Assembly: GCA_963575745.1 (NCBI GenBank)
Contig: CAUYUJ010018726.1
Location: 248,001-312,000 of the forward strand
Direction: 5' to 3'
Length of the DNA stretch: 64,000 nucleotides
From: Prorocentrum cordatum
Taxonomy: Eukaryota > Sar > Dinophyceae > Prorocentrales > Prorocentraceae
Under the pieces are notes generated by a model. It searched no databases and was not told where the DNA came from. It saw only the letters and a list, made by a program, of their open reading frames with translations. Shown here one piece after another: positions 1-11,126 of this stretch; positions within the stretch are counted from its first letter, which is position 1, and each line of letters opens with the position of its first letter. The position numbers were made by a program, and so were the translations under genes.

Positions 1-1200
1 CGCGCAAGAGGCCCGGGCACCCGGGGCCGGGGCCCCTAGCGCGCATGGGGGGACCGGGGACTCCGAGACCGCGCCCAGAGCACCCCGGAGGGGCCCTGGA
101 TCCCCCAGACTGCCCCAGAGAGCTCCAAGACTCTCCCAGAAGTCCCCGGATGACTTCGACCAGCCCCTCGAAGACAGCCCAGATAGCCCCAACGTGGCCC
201 AAGATGGGCTCCAGACCGCAAATGCACAGCCGAAGAGCCCCCCAAGAGATCTCAAGGGAATTCCGAGAGGCGTCCCGAGAGAGCCCGAAGAGGCCCAAAT
301 CCTTGATTTCCATTTTTTTTCCTACGTTTTCGCGCTTTCGAGCTTCCGACGCTCCACGACGGCCGACGACGCCCCCAAGACCGCCCCAAGACCGCCGAAG
401 AGGCCCCCAACAGAGCCCCAAGACGGCCCCAGGGAGTCCGAAAATTGCCAGGGAGGAGCCTCAGACGGCCCAAGAGAGCCCCAGGACAGACGCAAGCTGG
501 GCCACAGAGCGGGAGCGGGAGGCCCCAAGGCGCTCCAAGACCGACAGGCGTCCCGAGAGAGCCCGAAGAGGCCCAAATCCTTGATTTCTGGTAGTTTTTT
601 TCCTGTGTGCTTCGCTTTCTCGCGTTCTCGAGCTTCCAACGCTCCAAGACGGCCGAAGACGCCCCGAAGATCGCCCCCAAGACCGCCGAAGATGCCCCAA
701 AAAGAGCCCCAAGACGGCCCAGGAGAGCCTGAAGACTGCCCAAGAGCAGCCCAGGACTGCCCAAGATAATCTTAGGAGAGGCACAGGAAGGACCCCAGAG
801 CGGGAGCGGGAGGCCCCTAGGAGCTCCAGGACGGCCCAGATGGTCCCGACGTGGCCCAAGAGGAGCTCATGACGGAAAACACACTGTCCAAGCGGCCTCC
901 AAGAGGGCCCAAGAGAGTTCCGAGAGACGTCCCGAGAGAGCCCAAAGAGGCCCACATCATTGGCTTGCACTTGTTTGTTCAATGTTTTTCGCTTTCTCGC
1001 GCTCTTGAGCTTCCAATGCTCGCAGACGGCAGAAGACGCCCCCAAGACCGCCCCAAGACCGCCGAAGAGGCACCCTAAAGAGCCCCAAGACAGCCCCAGG
1101 GAGCCCGAAAATTGCCCAAGAGGAGCCTCAGACGGCCCAAGAGAGCCCCAGGTCAGGCCCAAGAGAGCGGGAATGGGAGGCCCCAAGGCGCTCCAAGACG
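1..1200. repeat. CCCAAGA-rich imperfect tandem repeat
   Basis: This stretch is built from degenerate units rich in GCCCCAAGA and GAGAGCCC. A recognisable block (ccgagagagcccgaagaggccc, then a T-rich patch and a line like cgctttctcgcgctcttgag) recurs near 276, 551 and 932, so the period drifts from about 275 to 380 bases. Long open frames exist on both strands only because the repeats lack stops. The same family in the opposite orientation is seen near 14930, 42480 and 48940. No gene is supported here. Confidence 0.75.
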
Positions 1201-1299
1201 GCCCAGATGGCCCGGGCCTACCCCCTCCGTCCCTCCTTCCTTCCCGCCCCCTCTCCTTGCCTCCATTCCCTCCTCTCTCCTCTTCCTCCCCTCACCCCT

Positions 1300-1850
1300 C
1301 AGCTTTCGTGCTCCTCCCTCCTCTCCTGGGACGGCCCCGCCAGAGCGCCAGACAGGCCCCGCTAGAGCGAGCGGGGCATCGCTGTAACCTATCATTTCAC
1401 AAGTTGTTTTGCCCCTCCCACCCCTCAAGGGCGGCCCCGTCAGAGCGAGAGGGGTGCATGTTGCTATACCATATACAGTCCCTGTTCTGTTTTGCTCCTC
1501 CCACCGTACCCGAGGTAGCCCCGTCAGAGCGCACGGGGTGTGGCTATATCATAATGTTCCTCAGGTTTCGTGTTCCTCCCTCCCCTCCTGGGCAAGCCCC
1601 GCCAGAGCGCCAGGGAAACCCCAGCCAGAGAGTGCAGGGCATCCCTACACCATACTATTTCACGCGATTATTGCTCCTCCCACCCTTGCAGGGCGGACCC
1701 GCCCGAGCGAGCGGGGTGTGGCTATACTTTGCAATTTCTCAAGTTTCGTGCCCCTCCCTCACCTCCTGAAACGCCTCGCCAGAGCACCAAGAAGGTACCG
1801 CCAGAGGCCCCGTCAGAGCTCCAGGCAGCAACATACAGTGACTTGCCAGG
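1300..1850. repeat. Tandem repeat, units of about 75-105 bp, six copies
   Basis: Six units begin with a pyrimidine line such as gctcctcccacc, followed by ggcggccccgtcagagcg and an AT-richer tail like tggctatac. Copies start near 1310, 1405, 1490, 1565, 1668 and 1745. Units are clearly related but diverged. No coding function is apparent. Confidence 0.75.
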
Positions 1851-2450
1851 CAAGTCAATGAGCATCCCCCGTGAGCCCGAACCTTGTGCTTCCACGGGTG
1901 CGATTATCGCCGGCACGAGGTTGGGCGTCCAGCACAAAGAAGCTTCCCCACTTCCGTGGACGGATTCGACAACAACTGGTTGCAAAAAAAGACATTGATG
2001 ACCGGGACATCTGCGCGCGCCCTCTGCAGATACCCGACAGCTGAACGACCGCTCACAACGAGAAGCCTGGAACACAAGGAGGAGGAACAAAACGCAACGC
2101 GCTCCCACGCGCGCGCATAGAGGCCCCGAGCCAACCCCAACATCAGGAGCCGGCGGATGTCTGCGTGGCCGGGCATGGGGAGACCGAACAGATGTGCAAA
2201 AGCATTGGGTGTCACGACGGAGCAGAGCGGAATTGAAAGTGGAGAAAAAACGCAGTTCGATACACCGAACAAAAGCGGCAGCGAGATTGTGAGGTGCGCT
2301 GGAACGTGGCGCCCCGCGTTCTGACTGCGCGCGTCTTTGCGTCGATGGCATGGGCCCGAGAACGCTGGAAATCGTCGTTGTGACTGCAGCGGGGCTTACG
2401 CCGGCACCCGTGGATCATTTGCGAGTAGAACCTGCGTAGCGCGCGTAGTT
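1851..2450. other. Unassigned spacer
   Basis: About 600 bases of mixed-composition sequence between a tandem repeat and a TA tract. I see no protein similarity, RNA gene or terminal repeat in it. Confidence 0.5.
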
Positions 2451-2454
2451 CTAG

Positions 2455-2553
2455 CATGTATATATATATATATACGTATATATAATATAATTGTATATAT
2501 ACGCATATTCATACACATACATATCTATATATACATATATAGATATAGATATA
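2455..2553. repeat. TA/ATAC microsatellite
   Basis: Runs of TA with occasional C and G (tatatatatatacg, tacatatatagata). It abuts the left end of the inverted element that begins at 2554, and a second AT-biased microsatellite abuts the right end. Confidence 0.9.
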
Positions 2554-2862
2554 TCGGAGGTGAGGGGGTGAGATCGAAGTGGAACGGAGAGCCCCCCTAC
2601 CGGGAAATCGATTTCGGTTTCGTGTTCGTGCGTGCCGTGCGTGCGGGCGAGGCGAAGCTGCGTGGGCGGGCGAGAAGAAAGTCTCCTGTGGCTGAGGCGC
2701 GGCCGGACCAAATGTCTCCCTTCCGGGCGGCCGGGGCCCGCGGTGTCCCGCCGGTGTCCCGCTGGTGTCCCGTGTGGCTGAGGCGCGGCCGGACCAAATG
2801 TCTCCCTTCCGGGCGGCCGGGGCCCCGCGGTGTCCCGCCGGTGTCCCGTCGGTGTCCCGTCG

Positions 2863-2885
2863 ATGATGATGATGATGATGATGAC

Positions 2886-2922
<37 letters not shown>

Positions 2923-2975
2923 TTGACAACGATGATGATGATGGTGATGATGATGGTGGTGATGATGGTGAGTTC
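2863..2975. repeat. GAT trinucleotide tract, left arm
   Basis: Nearly pure GAT repeats with a few GAC, GTT and GGT interruptions, directly after three GGTGTCCCG units. The same junction (GTGTCCCGATGATG) occurs in the solo arm near 16140. Confidence 0.9.
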
Positions 2976-2984
2976 GGTAGTGAG

Positions 2985-3565
2985 ACCGAATGTGAGATCG
3001 ATTGTGAGATCGATTGTGATATCGATAGTGAGGTCGATAGTGAGACCCAATGTGAGATCGATAGTGAGATCGATAGTGAGTTCGATAGTGAGATCGATAG
3101 TGAGACCGAATGTGAGATCGATTGTGATATTGATTGTGATATCGATAGTGAGATCGATAGTGAGATCGAACGAGAGGTCGATCATGACTTCGATAGTGAG
3201 TTCGATAGTGAGATCGATAGTCAGATCGATTGTGAGATCGATTGTGAGATCGATTGTGATATCGATAGTGAGATCGATAGTGAGACCGAATGTGAGATCG
3301 ATTGTGAGATCGATTGTGAGATCGATCGAATGAGATCGATAGTGATATCGGTAGTGAGATCGATCGTGAGACCGAATGTGAGATCGATCGTGAGATCGAT
3401 AGCCAGATCGATTGTGAGATCTATTGTGAGATCGATTGTGATATCGATAGTGAGATCGTTAGTGAGATCGAGTGTGAGATCGATAGCCAGATCGATTGTG
3501 AGATTGATCGAATGAGATCGATAATGAGATCGATAGCGAGATCGATAGTGAGATCGATCGAGTGC
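2985..3565. repeat. 12-bp GAGATCGATAGT repeat array
   Basis: About 48 copies of a 12-base unit with variants GATAGTGAGACC, GATTGTGAGATC and GATATCGATAGT. Every unit carries GATC and/or ATCGAT palindromes. Because 12 is a multiple of 3, several frames stay open and read as tetrapeptide repeats (SEID, RSIV; TIDL on the reverse strand). This explains the long frames here; I do not regard them as genes. The reverse-complement version is scattered through 3700-4320. Confidence 0.85.
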
Positions 3566-3594
3566 GACGGTGGTCCCCCCCCCTCGCCTCCTTA

Positions 3595-3662
3595 TCACCC
3601 GAAGGGTGGTCTATGCGGTAATTATATATGCAAAACCTGTACGACCACCCTTCGGGTGATAA
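3595..3662. repeat. Paired CACCC-GAA-GGGTG hairpins at the arm junction
   Basis: CACCCGAAGGGTG (3596-3608) and its reverse complement CACCCTTCGGGTG (about 3646-3658) flank a 37-base AT-richer centre. Each forms a 5-bp stem with a three-base loop. C-GAA-G is a loop type known to make very stable DNA mini-hairpins. The same hairpin ends the solo arm near 17855. Confidence 0.8.
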
Positions 3663-3719
3663 ACAGGTTGTGTGGGGGGGAGAGGGGGGAACCAACACCT
3701 GACTCAATCGATCTCACGA

Positions 3720-4480
3720 CCGACCTCACTCAACGGGACACCACGGGACATTACGGGACACCACGGGACACTTGTCGATTTCACTCAACGGGACACCACG
3801 GGCCACCACGGGACACCACGGGACACCGCCTGACACTTCTCGATCTCATGACCCGTCACACTATCTATTCCACTCAACGGGACACCATAAAACACCACGG
3901 GACACCACGGGACAATTCGGGACACCACGTCGATTTCACAATCGACCTCATTATCGATCTCATTCAACGGGACACCATGGGACACCACGGGACATCTGTC
4001 GATCTCACTATAAATCTCATTGTCGATCTCATGTTTTGGGACACCACGGGACACTTCGGTGCACCACAGCGATCTCCGTATCGATTTCAGTTTCGGTGTC
4101 AGTGTCGATCTCATTCAACGGGACACCACGGGACACCACAGGACGCCTGTCGATCTCACTATCGACCTCACTATCGATTTCAGTTTTTGGGACACCGCGG
4201 GACACTTCGGGGCATCACATCGATCCCAGTATCGGTTTCACTATCGATCACACTATGGATCTCACGATCGATCTCACTATCGATATTACGATCGATCTCA
4301 TTCAACGGAACACCACGGGACACCACGGGACACCGCGGGACACCACGAGCTACCGCCGGACGGACGGACGGACGGGCGGGCGGGGGATAATTATTTGTCT
4401 TGAGTTCGCCCTAGCAGCGGCGGACACTACGGGACACCACGGGACACCGCGGGACACTGCGAGCCGTCGCCGGACGGGTG
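3720..4480. repeat. GGGACACCACG 11-mer array, right arm
   Basis: Many copies of GGGACACCACG and GGGACACTTCG, mixed with CTCACTATCGATCT units. GGGACACC is the reverse complement of GGTGTCCC, the module in the left arm, so the arms carry matching but differently expanded repeats. Confidence 0.85.
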
Positions 4481-4659
4481 GGGGAGAATCATTTGTCTTG
4501 TATTCGCCCTAGCCACGGCGGGTTCATTCCTGTCGCGCGCCCACGCAGCTTCGCCTTGCCAGCACGCACGACACGAACGAAGCGAAACGATTTCCCGGTT
4601 GGGGGTCTCCCATCCACTGTGATCTCACCCCCCAACCTGGCCTCCGATATATTTATGCA

Positions 4660-4755
4660 TGTGTGCGTGCCTGTCAGTCTGTCTGTCTGCTTGTATGTAT
4701 GTATGCATGCATACATGCATGTATGTATATTTGTATGTATGTGTGTTTTGTACGT
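4660..4755. repeat. TGTA/TGCA microsatellite
   Basis: Tetranucleotide-like tract (tgtatgtatgtatgcatgca) just outside the right end of the foldback-like element. Confidence 0.85.
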
Positions 4756-4892
4756 GGGCCAACAGGCAACCGGGGGCGGGGAGCTCGAGGAACCCGGGGA
4801 ACCCGAGGAACCTCCAGGGAACGGGCACAGTAAGAATATTACGCACCAATGTTTAACCAAGCAATAAAACCTGAGGCAAGCCTACTTGGGGA

Positions 4893-4930
4893 AAGCGAGG
4901 ACCCAACACCACAGGATGGTTGGGAAAAGC
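4893..4930 (+). repeat. Satellite-array end motif (ACCCAACACCACAGGATGG)
   Basis: Contains gacccaacaccacaggatgg followed by ttgggaaaag. CCCAAC can pair with GTTGGG across an 11-base loop. Near-identical motifs close array B at 11093-11126 and array C at 38278-38308. Here it precedes array A by about 75 bases, which suggests the remnant of another array. Confidence 0.7.
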
Positions 4931-4994
4931 GCGATTCAGGGGGAAAGTCCAGTACTGGGGAGGGCGTTCAGGATTCTGGACGTTGAGAAGTATC

Positions 4995-5870
4995 CTGGAG
5001 ACGGACCCAACCATATGCAGTTTTGACTACCGCCGTTGTGGAAAACGCCTTCGGTGGAGCTCATTACGGGGCCACGAATCGCTTTTGGTGGAGCTCACTA
5101 CGGGGCCACGGAACGTGTGACGGGAGCGCCGACATGAGACGGGGCCGCCATGCGGGTGCTGCCGCTGGGGCCGCCCGCAGGGGGCGCGGAGGTCTGACGA
5201 AACGGGTTACATGCTGATGTAACCTGTTGCGGCCGACAGGCATTTGGATAAGCGGGAGAAGACATGCGGGTGCGGCATGCGAACGCAGCCGCTGGGGCCT
5301 TCGGTGGAGCTCCCTATGGGTCACGAAACGTGTGAGTGATGTGACAAAGTGAGGGGTGTGGAGGCATGCGAATGCAGCTACTGGAGCCTTCGGTGGAGCC
5401 CCCTATGGGTCACGAAAAGTGTGAGGGGTGTGCCAAAATGAGGGGGTGGCGGCATGCGAACGCACCCACTGGGGCCTTCGGTGGAGCTCCCTATGGGGCC
5501 ACGAAACGTGTGACCGGTGTGCCAAAGTGAAGGGTGTGGCCGCATTCGAACGCAGCCACTGGGGCCTTCGGTGGAGCCCCTTATGGGGCCACGAAACGTG
5601 TGAGGACTGTGCACGTGAAGGGGGGTGGCGGCATGCGAACCATTCCACTGGGGCCTTCGGTGAAGCTCCCTATGGGGCCACGGAACGTGTGAGGGGTATG
5701 CCAAAGTGAGGGGTGTGGAGGCATGCGAACGCAGCCACTGGTGCCTTCGGTGGAACCCCGCATGGGGCCACGAAACGTGTGAGGGGTGTGCCAAAGTGAG
5801 GGGGTGGTGGCATGCGAACGCACCCACTGGGGCCTTCGGTGGAGCCCCCATTCGGGGCCACGAAGCTTTT
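4995..5870 (+). repeat. Satellite array A, about 88-bp unit
   Basis: A start motif (gacggacccaaccatatgcagtttt, 5000-5026) is followed by diverged and then regular units. Each regular unit has a conserved core (GCCTTCGGTGGAGCTCCCTA, then TGGGGCCACGAAACGTGTGA) and a variable part with GGCATGCGAACGCA. Core starts near 5297, 5387, 5475, 5562, 5651, 5738 and 5832 give a period near 88. The reverse strand reads as repeated HRELHRRPQW-like peptides, an artefact of periodicity. Confidence 0.85.
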
Positions 5871-5874
5871 GAGG

Positions 5875-6295
5875 TGTGGCAGCGGAGATGGAGGCAAATG
5901 TTTTCCTTTAAGCAAAATCGCAATACGCAGTCAACTCTCTCTCTCTCTCTTTCTCTGGGTGCGCACTCAAACGGTAACCGAACGCACACTCCCTGGTCCG
6001 GAAACGAAGCGCCAAACCTGTCACACAATTTAAGGAGGTCTGCCTCATGAGTCAGAGTTTCTCCCAGGTTTAGCAGACACGGAGCCGATGGATGGATGGC
6101 CATCCTCGGCATAGCAGACGCTCCTGTGGCGACTGCTCCCACTGAAAGCGCAAGCTCAAGAGAGAAAGAGAGATAGAGACAGAAAGAGAGAGAGAAGAGA
6201 CTATTGGAACAGGACAGCTGTGTGAGACGAAGCAGCGGCAGCGGCGGAGGAGAAGAGGAGGAGGAGACACCACCGAAGCCACCACCACCAGCCAG
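5875..6295. other. Spacer with CT and GA microsatellites
   Basis: Contains a CT run (about 5936-5953), a GA-rich run (about 6160-6195) and a GGA-type stretch (6235-6270). No gene is recognisable before the Copia relic. Confidence 0.6.
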
Positions 6296-6299
6296 GCCC

Positions 6300-8440
6300 C
6301 CAGACTTCAGGAACTCTGTCCAGGACATGAGATGCTTCTCCTTCGAAAGAGCCTGCCTGGATGCGGCCTGGGAACGACACTTGAGCTCGGGGGTCTCCCT
6401 GCGTTGAGCTACTTCGGACTCCTCATCCACTAAGATCAACTTACCATGAGCCATGGGGTCAAATCACGCGGCATTTTCTTTTGTGATATCGTCCTTATCA
6501 GACAATGCACAGGCATGCGGCCATGTGGTATCCATCTAGCATGTGTTCGGGTCCTCTCGAGGGCCTCGCTAATGATGGCCAGATTGATAGCAGTACGTCG
6601 GTCCTGGGCAATCGAAGACCCCTCCTTGTGCATCGTGTCGTATATAGACTTTGCGTCCACTACGTGTACCTGGCGCTCACGAGATCCCAGGGAACAATCT
6701 CGTCTGAGATCTGTGGTGAATGGCCCTGAAGCCCTCACGCAGTCTGGCGTGTCAACATATCTGAACACAACGTCACGATAAAGGATCTGCAGGAACTCAA
6801 CTTCGGATCCAGCGGCCAGGAGAGCTGGTGCTTCTCTGGCTAAGGTCGAGGGTACCTTCCGCCGCAGCTTCGAGCTCCTCCAGCTTAACCCCGATGCCTT
6901 GACCGAACAATTGTCGAGTATACTCTGATCTGTAGCCAGAATAATCCATGCTCCCTGCGTCGGGTCTGTGGGTAGACCTTGCTCATCTTCTTGACCCTTG
7001 GTAGACCCTACTCCGCCAGCATCCGAGAATGCGACGAAGGCCATTTGAGCAGGATTGAGACGCCATGTCGTGAGGCCCGGGGACGCCGTAGCACGAAGAT
7101 GTTTGACTCATTTGTTGGTGCTGGCGGCATCACCGGTGGTGGCAGATTTCAGCTTGCTGGCTAGAACACTGGCGGCACCTGCGGCCTCGGGCCTGCACTC
7201 ACGACCGACCCAGTTAAACTTTCGCACCACCGATCGCATCGGGCCGTTGACAGGGGTTTGATCTCCTCAATAGGGGGCCACTTACGAACCTTACCCCTAC
7301 CCCCTACGATTTCTGAGGGGGAGTGTGGGGTTCGCCGCCTTCTTATCTCCTACGGTGGTCCTCCGGCCAGCGTGCTCCACCGGCCTGGCATGACCGTCCC
7401 GATACTTCTGGAGGTTGGAAAAAGGGTTGTGGCATAAAGGAGTGTGGTGCCAATCGTGGAAATGGCGATGTGGTCTACGATAGATAGCCTCGCCAGATCC
7501 AGCCTTGACACCACACCCCTTTACACCATACCCCTTTCCTATCCTCAGAATATTTCTCGAAAGTGAGCCGAGCCTACAAGACGCCCCTGAGCCAGCTGCG
7601 GTCCTCGGCGCTGGCATTCCCTATCATGAAGTCATCGACATCGAGCATAATCATGTTGGTAATATGACCAGACGTGCCGTATCGTATCCACCAGCAGGCC
7701 TCGAGCAGGGACCGGACAAACCCGTGAGACTCCCGGCACTTTACCACCGTCCGTCGCCAGGCTACGGGGGCATCATCTAAACTGTACATACACGTTGACC
7801 AGCAACCTAATGAGTGAGCCGGAAGGAAGGTCCACGCCATCACACGGTTCAACACATATCTCGCCACCAGCTCTAGTCATCCGGTTTGATTGGCAGAACG
7901 CGTTCTTGACGTCTGCGATATCCACGAGAAGGCCTAGATTCATGACGACCTGAAGGAACATCATGATAGATGACGTCTGAGGTGTGGGAGAGTACACTTC
8001 CAGTACTCCCGAATCGGGATCTCTGTGCCCGTGCACACACCACCTTGACTTGGCAGTGGGCTGAACAAACGTGCCTGCCGCCGACTTCACCTGCGCACCA
8101 TGCAACTCGAGATGATGCGCTCAGGACATGAGCGACGAGTCGCGGCCGCCTGCTTGGGCGATATTACTTCCACGGCTCCCGACTCAATCATGGCCTTCCA
8201 CTCCTTCTGATGAGAAGCGTCGAACTGAGCACGCCCGTCTGGACCTAATCGCCTGAGAGAAACCTCACCACCGCGACTTGCCGCGAAAGTGCCTCCGTTT
8301 TGATCGTCGACGCTCTCGGTCGATCCTTGTGACAGACATTCCTGGACCGCCTGAGTGACCATACCACCGACGAGGCTGTTGCGTTTCGCCCACTTGACGT
8401 AGGAATTAGCCTCGGGGCGGCATGCAACGCATTCGCGCAG
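6300..8440 (-). pseudogene. Copia-type pol relic: reverse transcriptase and RNase H
   Basis: Read on the minus strand from about 8440 to 6300. A lead-in segment (WAKRN..., EWKAMIESGAVEVIS) is followed by the start of a Copia reverse transcriptase (KSRWCVHGHRDPDSG, SPTPQTSS, ADVKNAFCQS), then DDAPVAWRRTV and the catalytic-region line LDVDDFMIG. RNase H follows with AFVAFSDAGGVG, SWRSSKLRRK, VVDAKSIYD and QDRRTAINLAI. The last part (GKLILVDEESEVAQRR) ends near 6310. The frame changes at about 8100, 7870, 7610 and near 7290, and a TGA stands where a Trp codon is expected near 7110. It would have copied element RNA into DNA; it is now broken. Integrase and Gag are not found beside it. Confidence 0.85.
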
Positions 8441-8757
8441 ACACGTTGGCCCCCTCCGCGGTCCTCAGCCGCGGCCGCCGCGCGCCATCTCAGGACGGAG
8501 CGCAGCGGCCGCAGTTGCGGGCCCCGGACATGGCCTAGGCGTCAGTGCGGGCATGCCCTTCCGCAGCTTGCTACGCACTCGTAAACTCGTCTGTCAGCTG
8601 TTCCGAGGAGAGCCACGACGATATAGACTCGGAGGAGTTCTTGGCAGGGACGAGGAAAGGAAAAGCACGAGGATGGGGGGAGGCTGCTCGCCCGAATGAG
8701 CGCCATGCCGCTTAGAATTGGAGGCCCAGGGGCAGGACCCATGGCGTTGAGTTTCAC
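8441..8757. other. Unassigned sequence upstream of Copia relic
   Basis: GC-rich stretch with no clear domain; it may include decayed upstream Copia sequence, but I cannot show it. Confidence 0.4.
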
Positions 8758-8905
8758 CGAGCCCAAGGAGGAGGGGGAGGAGGAGGGGAGGGGGGGGGAG
8801 GAGAAGGGGGGAGGGGGAGGAGGAGGGAGGGAGAAGGGAGAAGGGGGGAGGGGGAGGAGGAGGGGGAGGAGGAGGGGAGGGGGGGGGGAGGAGGAAGGCG
8901 GCCCT
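8758..8905. repeat. GGA/GGGA purine tract
   Basis: About 150 bases of purine-only GGA and GGGGA repeats. Such a strand-asymmetric tract can form triplex or quadruplex DNA; all frames stay open trivially. Confidence 0.9.
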
Positions 8906-8995
8906 CGGGCTTCGCAGGACCTCCCCGGATGCCCCCCACAGGGCCCCAGCTTTGACCCTGGAGTTCCAGATCGTCTTCCTCGCGCACAAAAATTC

Positions 8996-9159
8996 ACCAC
9001 CCACCAAACCACCCCAACCCAACCCGAAGGCTCAGATTTACCCTCGATTTCCAGTGGGGGGGGTGTCGGGAAACATCGAAAAAACACATGTGGAACCCTT
9101 ACCCCCCCCAACCCGAAATTCGGGTCTTCGGGTTGGGTTGGGGTGGTCTGGTAGGTAGT
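8996..9159. mobile_element. 164-bp MITE with 34-bp inverted ends
   Basis: The left end (8996-9029) starts ACCACCCACCAAACCACC and the right end (9126-9159) is its reverse complement with 31 of 34 positions matching. The ends are flanked by CAAAAATTC (8987-8995) and CAAAAATAG (9160-9168), which match at 7 of 9 positions and look like a decayed 9-bp target duplication. The interior of 96 bases has no coding frame. Size, inverted ends and a 9-bp flank fit a non-autonomous Mutator-like element; the superfamily is inferred. Confidence 0.75.
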
Positions 9160-9604
9160 CAAAAATAGGCCAGCACATGTGAAGTCGGCTCCAACCTGTT
9201 GCCACAGCCCTCAGAGCTGCCTCCGAGCCTGCAGGGTAGCGAGGGGAGGTCCCCAAGCAAGCGCCGACGATCAATGCGCACTCCCGCCGTCTCTGGCGGA
9301 GTCCCCCATGGGGCCACGAGACGTGTGAGGGGCGCGCCGCAATGGGGCACTCGGTGGAGACGGACCCCGTGGGAGCGATTGCCGGAGAAGCGTAGACGGG
9401 CCGGGGGGCGAGGGTTTGGGGGCAGGAGGTTCTGGGCAAGATTTGTTCCGCTGCGAAGGACGGGGCGGCCCTGCAGTGGACCGGCACACGAAGTACACGG
9501 CAGCAACTGCAGTCGGCGAGGCGAACCATCACGCGTGTTGCAGTCTTCAGTTGCGCGGGCTGACGGGTGGACTCGCCTCAGGAAGCCGCGCGCCGCGCCA
9601 TCGA
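9160..9604. other. Spacer with an isolated satellite unit
   Basis: One partial satellite unit lies at about 9295-9345 (gtcccccatggggccacgag, then acgtgtgagg). The rest has no recognisable gene. Confidence 0.55.
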
Positions 9605-10560
9605 CCAAAATCTAGCCTGGGGAAGGACCCAACCACATGCAGTTGTGAGTACAGTCATTATGAGTATCGTCTTCGGCGGTGTTCCCTATGGGGCCACGAA
9701 CCGTGTGAGGGGTGTGCCGAAATGTGTGGCGTGGTGCACAATGCGAACGAAGACGACAGGTCTGAGTACGAGAAACTGAGCGCGAGTGAGTCTGATTGTG
9801 AACGAGTCTGCGTGCGGGCGAGTCCTGGGGCCCTCGTTGGAGCTCCCTAGGGGCCACGAAACGTGTGAGGGGCGTGCCAGAATGCGTGGTGGGAGGCATG
9901 TGGGCACTGCCACTGAGGCCTTCGGTGGGGCCCCCTGTGGGGCCACGAAGCGTGTGAGTGGTGTGCCGAAGTTGGTGTGGCGGACGCATGCGGGCGGTGG
10001 CACGGGGGCCTTCCGTGGAGCTCCCTGTGAGACCACCAAACGTGTGAGGTGTGTGTCGGAACGGGGGTGACGCCCACATGCGGACGGTGCCACTTGGGCC
10101 TTAGCTGGAGCTCCCTGTAGGGCCACAAAACTTGTGAGGAGTGTCGAAACGGGGGTGACGCCCACACGCGGACGGTGCCACTGGGGCCTCAGCTGGAGCT
10201 CCCGATGGAGCCACGAAACGTGTGACGGGCGTGTCGAAACGGGGCTGACGCCCACACGCGGACGGTGCCGCTGGGGCCTTAGCTGGAGCTCCCTATGGAG
10301 CCACGAAGCGTGTGAGTGCTGTGTCGAAGCGTGGCTGACGCCCACATGCGGACGGTGCCACTGGGACCTTAGCTGGAGCTCCCGATGGAGCCACGAAGCG
10401 TGTGACGGGCGTGTCGGAACTGGTGCCGTAGCTGGAGCTCCCTATGGAGCCATGAAGCGTGTGATGGGTGTGCCAAAACGGGGCTGACGCCCACATGCGG
10501 ACGGCGCCACGGGGCCCTTAGCTGGAGCTCCTTATGGAGCCACGAAGCGTCTGAGCGGCA
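9605..10560 (+). repeat. Satellite array B, about 89-bp unit
   Basis: Opens with the start motif AAGGACCCAACCACATGCAG (about 9613-9632), then about ten units with core starts near 9675, 9830, 9920, 10007, 10100, 10185, 10275, 10365, 10425 and 10515. The 10425 unit is shortened. The family is the same as array A, but many units carry TTAGCTGGAGCTCC instead of TTCGGTGGAGCTCC, so this array has its own sub-variant. Confidence 0.85.
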
Positions 10561-10564
10561 CGCC

Positions 10565-10833
10565 GCATTTGATGGCGATGATGGTGACGATGACGGCGAT
10601 GATGATGCTGCTGATGGTGATGGTGATGGTGATGGTGATGGTGATGGTGATGGTGATGGTGATGATGATGATGACGATGATGATGATGACGATGATGATG
10701 CTGATGATGAGGAGGAGGAGGAGGAGGAGGATGATGATGATGATGCTGCTGCTGCTGATGATGATGATGATGGTGATGGTGATGGTGATGGTGATGGTGA
10801 TGGTGATGATGATGGTGATGGTGATGGTGATGG

Positions 10834-10898
<65 letters not shown>

Positions 10899-11040
10899 TC
10901 GTTGATGATGACGGCCATGATGATGGTGGTGATGGTGATGATGACGATGATGACGATGATGCTGATGCTGATGCTATTAACGTCGATGTTGATGGCGATG
11001 ATGACGATGATGAGGATAATGGTAATGACGATGAGAGGAG
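10565..11040. repeat. GAT/GGT microsatellite inside array B element
   Basis: Long GAT tract with GGTGAT, GAGGAG and GCTGCT sub-blocks. It lies between the last satellite unit and the array end motif, so it looks like part of the same element. Poly-Ser, poly-Ile and poly-Met frames over it are artefacts. Confidence 0.9.
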
Positions 11041-11092
11041 GGACGACGGGAAGGAGGAAGGTGGAAGAAGAACGCGGTGCGCTGTCTCTTCC

Positions 11093-11126
11093 AAACGAAG
11101 ACCCAACACCACAGGATGGTTGGGAA
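11093..11126 (+). repeat. Array B end motif
   Basis: Reads acgaagacccaacaccacag then gatggttgggaa. It closes the element that opened at 9613. CCCAAC/GTTGGG can form a 6-bp stem. Confidence 0.7.

Larger units (their letters stand above)
2554..4647. mobile_element. Foldback-like element: two repeat-carrying arms, tail to tail
   Basis: The left end TCGGAGGTGAGGGGG and a following block of about 130 bases (ending gaagctgcgtgggcgg) reappear as reverse complement at 4500-4647, ending CCTCCGA. Inside each arm the modules are ordered: head block, GGTGTCCCG-type repeats, GAT-type repeats (left arm), GATCGATAGTGA-type repeats, then a C-run and the tail CCTCCTTATCACCCGAAGGG. The two tails face each other around 3591-3662. 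The tail holds a CACCC-GAA-GGGTG hairpin. A third copy of the arm lies at 15932-17880. Both outer ends are in AT-rich microsatellites, so any target duplication is hidden. No protein gene is recognisable. Confidence 0.75.

Noticed and set aside
2985-3565. CRISPR-like regular repeats
   Set aside because: Units are contiguous 12-mers with no unique spacers, and the organism appears eukaryotic.
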